DNA from: UBA5336 sp964412785
GTDB taxonomy: Bacteria > Pseudomonadota > Alphaproteobacteria > Caulobacterales > Hyphomonadaceae
Assembly: GCA_964412785.1 (NCBI GenBank)
Contig: CAYPQD010000022.1
Span: 1 to 44,559 of the forward strand
DNA length: 44,559 bases
Direction of reading: 5' to 3'
Under the pieces are notes generated by a model. That model did no database searches. It was not told where the DNA came from and saw only the letters and a list, made by a program, of their open reading frames with translations. Of this stretch, positions 7,594 to 14,669 are shown piece by piece (the first letter of the stretch is position 1; the number at the start of each line of letters is the position of its first letter). The translations under genes and the position numbers were made by a program.

Positions 7594-8514
7594 TTGACCC
7601 CCTTGCGTGTCGGCGTCGCAGGCGCTGGAATCTTCGGCGCCTACCATGCCCAGAAGGCAGCCGTCTCGGCCCGGGCGGAGTATGTCGGCACCTTCGACCT
7701 CGACGGAGCACGCGCCCAGTCGGTGGCCGACCGGTTCGGCGGCGACGGGTTCGGGTCCATGGACGCCCTGATCGAGGCGTGCGAGGCGATCATCGTGGCG
7801 GTGCCGGCAACCTGGCATGCGCAGCTGGTGGACCAGGCACTGGCGGCTGACCGGCATGTGCTGGTGGAAAAGCCGCTGGCGCTCGACGGGCGCACGGCCC
7901 GCCGGCTTGCCGGCGATGCGGTGACGCGCGGCAAGGTCCTGCAGGTCGGTCACCAGGAGCGGTTTGTCGCCAAGGCGATGGGTATTTTCGCGATCGACGA
8001 GGTGCCGGTGCGGCTGGAATCGGTGCGCGCCGGGCCGCCGCCGGCCGAGGGCCGCGCCGGAGACGTCTCGGTGATCTGGGATCTGATGATCCATGACCTC
8101 GACCTCAGTGCCTGCCTGATCGGCCGTGAGTTCACGAAGATCACCGCCGGAGGGCAGCAGGTCTCCACCGAACATCTCGACGAGGCGACGGCCGAGTTCG
8201 AGTTCGCCGGCGGCGGCAGCGCGTGGCTGCGTGCGAGCCGGGCGGATGAGGCGCGCACGCGCACCATGCGCCTCGTTTATCCCTCCGGCGAGATCCGTGT
8301 CGACTTCCTCGCGCGCCGGCTTGAGAACACAACGCCCTATCCGGTGCGTGTCGATATTGCCACTGACCTGCCCGACCCGCTCGGCGCGGCCGATGAGAGC
8401 TTCTTTGCGGCCTGCCGCGGCGAGATGCAGAGCCAGGTGCCAGGCCATGGCGCGATCGCCGCCGTCGCCATGGCCGAGGCGGCTGAGCGCGCTGCACTGG
8501 AGGCGGCGGGGTAG
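7594..8514 (+). CDS. Gfo/Idh/MocA family NAD(P)-dependent oxidoreductase
   Basis: 306 residues. The N-terminal Rossmann strand-turn LRVGVAGAGIFGAYHAQ, the AIIVAVPATWHAQLVDQAL segment and the family signature VLVEKPLAL (near 90-98; the EKP lysine binds cofactor and substrate) are clear. A His in HDLDL (near 167) is at the usual catalytic position. Proteins of this family oxidise or reduce sugars, inositols or related polyols; in lipid A or capsule contexts they make amino sugars, but no such neighbours are present. The start is TTG 7594, behind an AGGAAAGGGAGGG tract. The next gene, nadE, starts 39 bases downstream, so both may be on one message. Confidence 0.85.
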   Translation: MTPLRVGVAGAGIFGAYHAQKAAVSARAEYVGTFDLDGARAQSVADRFGGDGFGSMDALIEACEAIIVAVPATWHAQLVDQALAADRHVLVEKPLALDGRTARRLAGDAVTRGKVLQVGHQERFVAKAMGIFAIDEVPVRLESVRAGPPPAEGRAGDVSVIWDLMIHDLDLSACLIGREFTKITAGGQQVSTEHLDEATAEFEFAGGGSAWLRASRADEARTRTMRLVYPSGEIRVDFLARRLENTTPYPVRVDIATDLPDPLGAADESFFAACRGEMQSQVPGHGAIAAVAMAEAAERAALEAAG

Positions 8515-8553
8515 GGCTGGTCCGCTCGTGGGAAGCCCTCTATTTGCCAAGCC

Positions 8554-10209
8554 ATGACCCGTGCGCTTCGTTTTCTCGTCAGCCAGGTGAACCCCGTCAT
8601 GGGCGACATTGCCGGCAATCTGACGCTGGCGCGCGGCGCGCTGGCGGCGGGAGAGGCGGCCGGCGCGGATCTCGTGGTGATGCCTGAGCTCTCCATCATC
8701 GGCTATCCGCCCGAAGACCTCGTCCTGAAGCCGAGCGCGGTGGACCAGTGCATGGAAGCCGTCCGGGCGCTGGCGCGCGAGACGCGCAAGGGCGGGCCGG
8801 CCATCCTTGTCGGCAGCCCCTGGCGGGAGGGCACGGCGCTCCACAATTCCGCGCTGCTGCTTGAGGGCGGGCAGGTTGCGCACCGCCATGACAAGCGCGA
8901 GCTGCCGAATTATGGCGTGTTTGACGAGAAGCGCCTGTTCCAGCCCGGCGAGGGGGCGCCCGAGCCCGTCGACTTCCGCGGCGTGCTTATGGGGATCGCG
9001 ATCTGCGAGGACATCTGGTTCGACCGGGTGCCCTGCGCGCTGCGCGATGGCGGGGCTGAGGTGCTGGTCGTGCCAAACGGCTCGCCCTGGCGGCGCACGG
9101 TGCGGGTGGAACGCCATTCGCGCTTTTCCGCCTGGCGGCGCGCCGGGCTGGCCTATCTCTTCGTCAACCAGGTCGGCGGGCAGGACGAACTGGTGTTCGA
9201 CGGGGCGAGCTATGCTGTTGACCGGGACGGCGCCGAGCACGCGCTCTGCGGCGATTTCAGGACCGGTGAGGCGGTGGTCGATTTCGATGCCGGCACCGGC
9301 CGGTTCCGGCCGCAGACGCCGGTCGCGACACTGACGGAGGGGCTGGAGGCGGAATACCGCGCCGCAGTCCTGGCGGTCGGCGACTATGTCAACAAGACCG
9401 GGTTTCCGGGCGTCGTCATCGGCCTCTCAGGCGGCATTGACAGTGCGCTGACGGCGGCGATTGCGGTCGATGCGCTGGGGCCTGACCGGGTGTGGTGCGT
9501 GATGATGCCCTCGCGCTTCACCAGTGGTGAAAGCCAGGAGGATGCCGAGGCGTGCGCCAAGGCGCTTGGCGTGCGCTATGACATGGTGCCGATCTCTGCG
9601 GGGGTGGCGGCACTGGACGAGATGCTGGGGCCGCTGTTTCAGGGGACCGGGCGCGGGGTGACGGAGGAGAACATCCAGTCGCGCCTGCGCGGGCTGACCC
9701 TGATGGCGCTGTCGAACAAGTTCGGCCACATGCTGCTCACCACTGGCAACAAGAGCGAGATGGCGGTCGGCTATGCGACGCTCTATGGCGACATGTGCGG
9801 GGGCTACAATGCCCTGAAGGACTTCTACAAGACGGAGGTGTTCGCCCTGTCGCACTGGCGCAATCGGGCGGTGCCGCGCGGCGGGCTGGGGCCGGAGGGC
9901 GAGGTGATCCCGCAGCGGATCATCGACAAGCCGCCCTCCGCCGAACTGCGCGAGGACCAGAAGGACGAGGACAGCCTGCCGCCCTATGCGGTGCTCGATG
10001 ACATCCTGCGCCTGCTGGTCGACGAGGACGCCGACCTGGACGCGATTATCGCGCGCGGGCATGACCCGGCGGTGGTGCGGCGGATCGAGCACCTGGTCTA
10101 TGTCGCGGAATACAAGCGCCGCCAGGCGCCGCCGGGGGTGAAGATCGGCCGGCGCAATTTCGGCCGCGACCGGCGCTATCCGATCACCAATCGCTGGCGC
10201 GATGATTGA
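8554..10209 (+). CDS. nadE: Glutamine-dependent NAD+ synthetase
   Basis: 551 residues with two domains, the normal length for the glutamine-using form. The N-terminal nitrilase-type amidase has the triad Glu45 (MPELS), Lys114 (HDKRELPN) and Cys151 (AICEDIWF), which release ammonia from glutamine. The C-terminal N-type ATP pyrophosphatase has the P-loop SGGIDS at 292-297 and the TGNKSEMAVGYATLYGDM block that contacts deamido-NAD. It amidates deamido-NAD with ATP in the last step of NAD synthesis, in the cytosol. ATG 8554 follows the Gfo/Idh/MocA gene closely. A hairpin at 10290-10315 lies between it and the next gene. Confidence 0.96.
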   Translation: MTRALRFLVSQVNPVMGDIAGNLTLARGALAAGEAAGADLVVMPELSIIGYPPEDLVLKPSAVDQCMEAVRALARETRKGGPAILVGSPWREGTALHNSALLLEGGQVAHRHDKRELPNYGVFDEKRLFQPGEGAPEPVDFRGVLMGIAICEDIWFDRVPCALRDGGAEVLVVPNGSPWRRTVRVERHSRFSAWRRAGLAYLFVNQVGGQDELVFDGASYAVDRDGAEHALCGDFRTGEAVVDFDAGTGRFRPQTPVATLTEGLEAEYRAAVLAVGDYVNKTGFPGVVIGLSGGIDSALTAAIAVDALGPDRVWCVMMPSRFTSGESQEDAEACAKALGVRYDMVPISAGVAALDEMLGPLFQGTGRGVTEENIQSRLRGLTLMALSNKFGHMLLTTGNKSEMAVGYATLYGDMCGGYNALKDFYKTEVFALSHWRNRAVPRGGLGPEGEVIPQRIIDKPPSAELREDQKDEDSLPPYAVLDDILRLLVDEDADLDAIIARGHDPAVVRRIEHLVYVAEYKRRQAPPGVKIGRRNFGRDRRYPITNRWRDD

Positions 10210-10289
10210 TACCAGGCTGCATGGACCCAAAACCGATCCTTGCAGCGCGAGGGCAAGCGCGACTGCGCGTCGGCGCCCCATGCGCCGGA

Positions 10290-10315
10290 TGCGCAGATAA
10301 GTCCCCATCTGCGCA
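10290..10315 (+). terminator. Perfect 9-bp hairpin after nadE
   Basis: TGCGCAGAT at 10290-10298 pairs exactly with ATCTGCGCA at 10307-10315 around an 8-base loop, 81 bases after the nadE stop and 52 bases before the Uma2 gene. There is no T run, so it may be a Rho-dependent stop, a message-stabilising stem or a protein-binding site. Confidence 0.4.
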
Positions 10316-10366
10316 CACGGGTATGAGGCGTTCCCGGCGCGAGCATTCTGGCGTAGGTTTGAGGGC

Positions 10367-10933
10367 ATGGCGACGATCCTTTCTGCTGGCAGTGAGCCGA
10401 AGCTGCGGTTCCGCGCTTCCGATGTGCGCGCGATGGTCGAGGCGGGCGTGCTCGATCCGATCGGGCGCTATGAGGTGCTGGAGGGGGAGATCGTCCCGAT
10501 GCAGGCGCACAATCCACCGCACATGCGGGTCAAGCGCTGGCTGCTCGACCGGCTCTACCGGCAGCTGGACGAGACGTTCTGGATCGACAGCGAGCCGAGT
10601 TTCTACCTGGAGCCGGACGGCGATTTCACCGTGACGGATATCATTGTCTATCCGCGGGCGGTCGAGGCGCACCTGCTGCGCGGGCCGGACGCGCTCCTTG
10701 TGGTCGAGGTCACTGACCGATCGCTCGTGCGCGATACCGAGCGCAAGGGCCGGGTCTATGCCCGCCATGGCGTGCGCGAATACTGGGTGGTCGAGGCGCG
10801 CATGCGGCGCACCCATGTCTTCACCGGGCCGTCGGAGGGCGGCTTTGGCGCGGTCAGGCTGGTCGAGCCCACCGACGCCCTTGCCCCCGGCTTGCTGCCC
10901 GGCATGACCCTCCGTCTCGACGACGTCGAATAG
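10367..10933 (+). CDS. Uma2 family (DUF820) putative endonuclease
   Basis: 188 residues, standard Uma2 length. The pattern is YEVLEGEIVPMQ near 36-47, the acidic strand TDIIVYP near 90-96, LLVVEVTDRSLVRDTERKGRVYARHGVREYWVVEA in the C-terminal half. The D...E-x-T...K arrangement resembles the PD-(D/E)XK nuclease core with Asp near 91, Glu near 113 and Lys near 126. Uma2 proteins are abundant in cyanobacteria and scattered in other bacteria; a DNA-cleaving role is predicted from fold rather than proven in general. It sits alone between nadE and an MFS gene, starting 157 bases after nadE and ending 4 bases before the MFS start, so it may be co-transcribed with the latter. Confidence 0.85.
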   Translation: MATILSAGSEPKLRFRASDVRAMVEAGVLDPIGRYEVLEGEIVPMQAHNPPHMRVKRWLLDRLYRQLDETFWIDSEPSFYLEPDGDFTVTDIIVYPRAVEAHLLRGPDALLVVEVTDRSLVRDTERKGRVYARHGVREYWVVEARMRRTHVFTGPSEGGFGAVRLVEPTDALAPGLLPGMTLRLDDVE

Positions 10934-10937
10934 CGCC

Positions 10938-12191
10938 ATGCTGGCCTTTCTGAGGCGCGAGGCCCGCTGGATCGGGACGGGGTTCCTGCTGACCTTCTTT
11001 TCAGGCTTCGGGCAGACCTATTTCATCGCCCTGTCGAACACCGCATTCCGTGAGATGTTCGCTCTCAGCCATGGCACGCTCGGGCTCGTCTACGCACTGG
11101 CGACACTGGCAAGTGCAGCGATCCTGCTGGAATTCGGGCGGATCGTGGACAGGGTGTCGACGCGCACCGCGGCGCTGATCGTGGTCGTGGGGCTGGCCGG
11201 CGCGGCGGCGCTGACAGGTCTTGCCGGCTCGGTCTGGATGCTGTGGCTCGGCTTTGTCGGGCTCAGGCTGTTCGGTCAGGGGATGATGAGCCAGGTGGCG
11301 ATGACGGCGACGGGGCGCTGGTTCGAGGCCAGCCGGGGGCGGGCGGTCAGCCTCGTGGCGCTCGGCTATCCGGCAAGCGAGGCGCTGTTCCCGCCGATCG
11401 CGGTCGCCCTGATCGCGACACTCGGGGTGCGGGAGTTCTGGCTGGTCGCGGCGCTTGTGACCCTTGTTGCCGCCGCGCCGGTGCTGGCCGTCCTGTTGTC
11501 GCGCGAGCGGGTGCCGCAGGGCGCGCCGGGTGCGGCAGGCGGGGCGTCGGGTGCCGCGCGGCGCAGCTGGCGGCGCGGCGAGGTGCTGCAGGAATGGAGC
11601 TTTCTTGCCCTTCATCTTGGCACGCTGTGCCCGCCCTTCATGGTGACCGGCCTGTTCTTCCACCAGCAGCACCTGGCCGAACTCAAGGGCTGGAGCGAGG
11701 CGACCTTCGCGCTCGGCTTTTCCGCGTTTGCCGCGACCGCGGTCATCAGCGGGCTTGTCACTGGCGGGCTGGTCGACCGGCTGAGCGCGCGGGCCGTGCT
11801 GCCGCTCTACCTGCTGCCCCTGGCGGCCGGCCTGATTCTGGTGTCGCTGGCGTCGGGCAATTGGGTGATCTTCGTGATGATGGTGCTGATCGGCCTGACG
11901 GCCGGGGCGGCCTCGACGCTGATGGGGGCGATCTGGCCGGAATTGTTCGGGGTTGCCCATCTTGGAGGGATCCGCGCGCTGACCTTTGCCGCCATGGTCG
12001 CTTCCACTGCGGCGTCGCCGGTGCTGACGGGCCTTCTGATCGATGCCGGCATCGCGTTTCCGCTGCAGCTTGGCGTGATGGGTGGCTACGCGGTCTTGGC
12101 GAGTGCGCTGATGGGGCTTATCCAGCCGCGTCTGGCCGCGATTGCCGGCAATGGCCCGACCGCGATGGCGGCACATTCACGAAAGCCCTGA
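10938..12191 (+). CDS. MFS transporter
   Basis: 417 residues with about twelve hydrophobic spans and a central charged loop near residues 190-215 (rich in Gly, Ala and Arg), the two six-helix bundles expected for the major facilitator superfamily. The first span reads FLLTFFSGFGQTYFIALS, followed by SHGTLGLVYALATLASA and the RIVDRVSTR loop typical of the A-motif region. The GQGMMSQVAMTATGRWF stretch recalls oxalate/formate-antiporter-like and monocarboxylate-type members, but the substrate cannot be assigned. It starts 4 bases after the Uma2 stop and ends 4 bases before the GluRS start, so Uma2-MFS-gltX probably share a transcript. Confidence 0.88.
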   Translation: MLAFLRREARWIGTGFLLTFFSGFGQTYFIALSNTAFREMFALSHGTLGLVYALATLASAAILLEFGRIVDRVSTRTAALIVVVGLAGAAALTGLAGSVWMLWLGFVGLRLFGQGMMSQVAMTATGRWFEASRGRAVSLVALGYPASEALFPPIAVALIATLGVREFWLVAALVTLVAAAPVLAVLLSRERVPQGAPGAAGGASGAARRSWRRGEVLQEWSFLALHLGTLCPPFMVTGLFFHQQHLAELKGWSEATFALGFSAFAATAVISGLVTGGLVDRLSARAVLPLYLLPLAAGLILVSLASGNWVIFVMMVLIGLTAGAASTLMGAIWPELFGVAHLGGIRALTFAAMVASTAASPVLTGLLIDAGIAFPLQLGVMGGYAVLASALMGLIQPRLAAIAGNGPTAMAAHSRKP

Positions 12192-12195
12192 GCCC

Positions 12196-13545
12196 ATGAC
12201 CCCGACCGTCCGCTTCGCCCCGTCCCCAACCGGCCGCCTGCATGTGGGCAATGTCCGCACCGCGCTGATCAACTGGCTGTTCGCGCGCCAGTCTGGCGGG
12301 ACCTTCATCCTGCGCATCGACGACACCGACACGCAGCGTTCGACCGCAGAGCATGAGCAGGGCATCCGCGATGATCTGGGTTGGCTCGGCCTCGACTGGG
12401 ACCGCAGCTTCAGCCAGTCGGACCGGTTCGGCGAGTATGATGATGCGGCAGAGCGGCTGAAGGCGATGGGCCTGCTCTATCCCTGCTATGAGACGCCGGA
12501 CGAGCTGGAGCGGCGGCGCAAGATCGCCCTGTCGCGCGGGCGCCCGCCGGTCTATGACCGCGCCGCGCTGGAGCTTGGCGAGGACGAGCGCGAGGCGCTT
12601 GAGGCTGAAGGCCGGCGCCCGCACTGGCGCTTCAGGCTGTCGGGCGAGCGGGTGGAGTGGCAGGACCTTGTCCGCGGCGCCCAGTCAATCGACACCGCGT
12701 CGGTCTCCGACCCGATCCTGGTCCGCGAGGATGGCAGCTATCTCTACACCCTGCCTTCGGTGGTCGACGACCTGGATGCCGGGATCACCCATGTGGTGCG
12801 CGGCGAGGACCATGTGACGAATTCCGGCGCCCAGATCGAGATCTTCCGCGCGCTCGGCGGCGCGGCGCCTCTGATGGCGCATACCCCGCTCCTCGTTGGT
12901 GCCGATGGACAGGGGCTGTCGAAACGGCTCGGCTCGCTGTCGATTGCGCAGCTGCGCGAGCGCGGCATGGAGCCGATGGCGATTGCCTCCCTGCTGGCCA
13001 AGATCGGCACGAGCGACAATGTCGAGGCGCGCGGCAGTCTGCAGGCGCTTGCCGGCGAGTTCGCCTTTGACAAGATCGGCCGCGCGCCGGCCCGGTTTGA
13101 CGAGGCCGAATTGACGGCGCTGAACGCGCAGTTGCTGCATGGCCTGCCCTTCGAGGCGGTGGCGGACCGGCTGGCGGCGATCGATCCGCGGGCCTCGTCG
13201 GACCGTCTTTTCTGGGAGACGGTGCGGGCCAATTGCGCCGTGGTCGGCGATGTCCGGCAATGGGTCGAGGTCGCCTTTGGCGCGGTCGAGCCGCAGGTGG
13301 AAGCTGACGACCGGGCCTTCATCGCCGAGGCGGCCGCAGCATTCCCGGAGGGCGCGGTGACAGCGCAGACCTGGGGAATTTGGACCGGCGCGCTGAAAAG
13401 CGCGAGCGGGCGCAAGGGGCGGGCGCTGTTCATGCCGCTGAGGCTGGCGCTGACCGGGCAGGGTCATGGGCCGGACATGGCGTCCATGCTGGTGCTGGTC
13501 GGGCGGGAGCGGGCGCTGGAGCGGCTGGCTGCGGCCTCAGAATAG
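12196..13545 (+). CDS. gltX: Glutamyl-tRNA synthetase (class I; GltX2-like)
   Basis: 449 residues, family length. It charges tRNA with glutamate using ATP. The N-terminal class I motif is PSPTGRLHVGNVRTAL (HVGN in place of HIGH), followed by LRIDDTDTQRS; the ATP loop reads GLSKRLGSLS in place of KMSKS. Alphaproteobacteria commonly carry two GluRS paralogues; the LGSLS version of the loop, as I remember it, belongs to the one that also serves tRNA-Gln for the GatCAB route, but this assignment is not proven here. ATG 12196 is chosen because MTPTVRFAPSPTG is the canonical start; upstream ATGs lie in the MFS coding region. The 3' end overlaps the convergent coiled-coil gene by 9 bases. Confidence 0.93.
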   Translation: MTPTVRFAPSPTGRLHVGNVRTALINWLFARQSGGTFILRIDDTDTQRSTAEHEQGIRDDLGWLGLDWDRSFSQSDRFGEYDDAAERLKAMGLLYPCYETPDELERRRKIALSRGRPPVYDRAALELGEDEREALEAEGRRPHWRFRLSGERVEWQDLVRGAQSIDTASVSDPILVREDGSYLYTLPSVVDDLDAGITHVVRGEDHVTNSGAQIEIFRALGGAAPLMAHTPLLVGADGQGLSKRLGSLSIAQLRERGMEPMAIASLLAKIGTSDNVEARGSLQALAGEFAFDKIGRAPARFDEAELTALNAQLLHGLPFEAVADRLAAIDPRASSDRLFWETVRANCAVVGDVRQWVEVAFGAVEPQVEADDRAFIAEAAAAFPEGAVTAQTWGIWTGALKSASGRKGRALFMPLRLALTGQGHGPDMASMLVLVGRERALERLAAASE

Positions 13546-13953
13546 GCGGGTCAGCAGGACGAGGAGGCCGATCAGGCCCGACGTGCCGAGCACGAGGCGG
13601 TACATCTCCGCGCGGTGGTTGGCGAAATCGGTGCGGAGCTCGCCCCGCAGTTCGGCCATCTCCTGGCGGATATCGCCCTTGAGTTCAGCCATTTCCTGGC
13701 GGAGTTCGCCTTTGAGGCTGGCCACCTCCTGGCGAAGTTCGCCTTTGAGGCTGGCCATCTCCTGGCGAAGTTCACCCTTGAGACCGGCCATTTCGCGGCG
13801 CAGTTCACCGCCGAGTTTCTCCATTTCCAGCTGCAGCGTCTGGTTGGTGACAAGCTCCTCGCGGGCGCCTTCGACAAATTCCACAATCGCATCCGTAACG
13901 GCAGGGCTCATGCCCTCGTCGGCCATCGTCCGGGTGAAGCGTCGCACGTCCAT
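13537..13953 (-). CDS. Coiled-coil repeat protein with a C-terminal membrane anchor (DUF1640/CCDC90-like)
   Basis: 138 residues. Residues 1-45 are a helical head (MDVRRFTRTMADEGMSPAVTD). Residues about 46-105 are an array of 11-residue units of the form LKGELRQEMAS, encoded by 33-bp DNA repeats, predicted to make a long coiled coil. The last 20 residues (LVLGTSGLIGLLVLLTRLF) form one membrane span with almost nothing after it, so the coil should project from the inner membrane. The layout resembles DUF1640/CCDC90 proteins, relatives of the mitochondrial calcium uniporter regulator; the bacterial role is unknown. It overlaps gltX tail-to-tail by 9 bases. A domain search would settle the family. 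Confidence 0.8.
   Translation of the reverse strand: MDVRRFTRTMADEGMSPAVTDAIVEFVEGAREELVTNQTLQLEMEKLGGELRREMAGLKGELRQEMASLKGELRQEVASLKGELRQEMAELKGDIRQEMAELRGELRTDFANHRAEMYRLVLGTSGLIGLLVLLTRLF
13648..13812. repeat. Five 33-bp tandem repeats inside the coiled-coil gene
   Basis: Units at 13648-13680, 13681-13713, 13714-13746, 13747-13779 and 13780-13812 share a core resembling ggccatctcctggcgaagtt on the plus strand. Units 3 and 4 are nearly identical, which points to recent duplication. Because each unit is in frame (11 codons), copy number could change without breaking the protein. Confidence 0.85.
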
Positions 13954-13992
13954 TGCCTGCAGATAGCAGGGCGGGGCGGTTTCGACCAGAGG

Positions 13993-14574
13993 TCAGTCGA
14001 GGATGACGATGCGCTCCCTGAGGGCAGCGATGGCTGCTTCGGGCGTCTGCACGTGCACGAGGCTGGCGCGGAATTCCTCCGGGGTGAAGCGGCCGCCGAT
14101 GATATGGTCCATCAACTCGAAGAACGGGCTCCAGAAGCCATCCTCGTCGAGGAAGGCCATCGGCTTGGCATGCAGGCCGAGGCGCGCCCAGGAGAGCATT
14201 TCCACCGCCTCCTCCAGCGTGCCGATGCCGCCCGGCAGGACGATGAACGCATCGGATTCGGCGAACATCATCTGCTTGCGCGTGTGCATGTCCTCCACAA
14301 TGCGGTGCTCGACCTCCTCGAACACGCGTTCCTTGTGCAGCAGGAAGCGCGGCATCACGCCGAGGACGGCGCCGCCTTCGGAATGGGCCGCGCGGGCGCA
14401 CGCGCCCATCAGGCCGACGCCTCCGCCGCCATAGACAAGGCGCACCTCGCGCTGGGCAAGGGTGCGGCCAAGCTCGCGGGCGAGGCGGAGATAGGCGGCA
14501 TCGACCTGGTTTGATGACCCGCAATAGACGCAGATCGATCGCAGGGATGACGGTGTGGCGCGGGCGGTGTCCAT
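13993..14574 (-). CDS. LOG family protein (TIGR00730; cytokinin riboside 5'-monophosphate phosphoribohydrolase-like)
   Basis: 193 residues from ATG 14574. The family signature is present in order: ICVYCGSSNQVD, the RLVYGGGGVGLMG strand-loop, MHTRKQMMFAESDAFIVLPGG and the PGG-x-GT-x-x-E motif as PGGIGTLEEA. These enzymes hydrolyse nucleoside 5'-monophosphates, releasing the base from ribose 5-phosphate; older entries call them lysine decarboxylases, which is wrong. Activity on cytokinin nucleotides is known for plant and some bacterial members; the physiological substrate here is open. It is divergent from the ABC exporter, with a 95-base gap, and has 39 bases to the coiled-coil gene downstream on the same strand. 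Confidence 0.92.
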   Translation of the reverse strand: MDTARATPSSLRSICVYCGSSNQVDAAYLRLARELGRTLAQREVRLVYGGGGVGLMGACARAAHSEGGAVLGVMPRFLLHKERVFEEVEHRIVEDMHTRKQMMFAESDAFIVLPGGIGTLEEAVEMLSWARLGLHAKPMAFLDEDGFWSPFFELMDHIIGGRFTPEEFRASLVHVQTPEAAIAALRERIVILD

Positions 14575-14669
14575 GACGTCCAGCTTGTACGGCGATCCGC
14601 GCCCGCCGGCCAGCCGCGAACGCTGCGGCATCTGGAAGAGTGGGCAGAACCGGTCCATATGCCGGGGCG

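Noticed and set aside
13993..14574. Lysine decarboxylase.
   Set aside because: The PGGIGTLEE motif marks LOG-family phosphoribohydrolases; the decarboxylase name is a historical mislabel.
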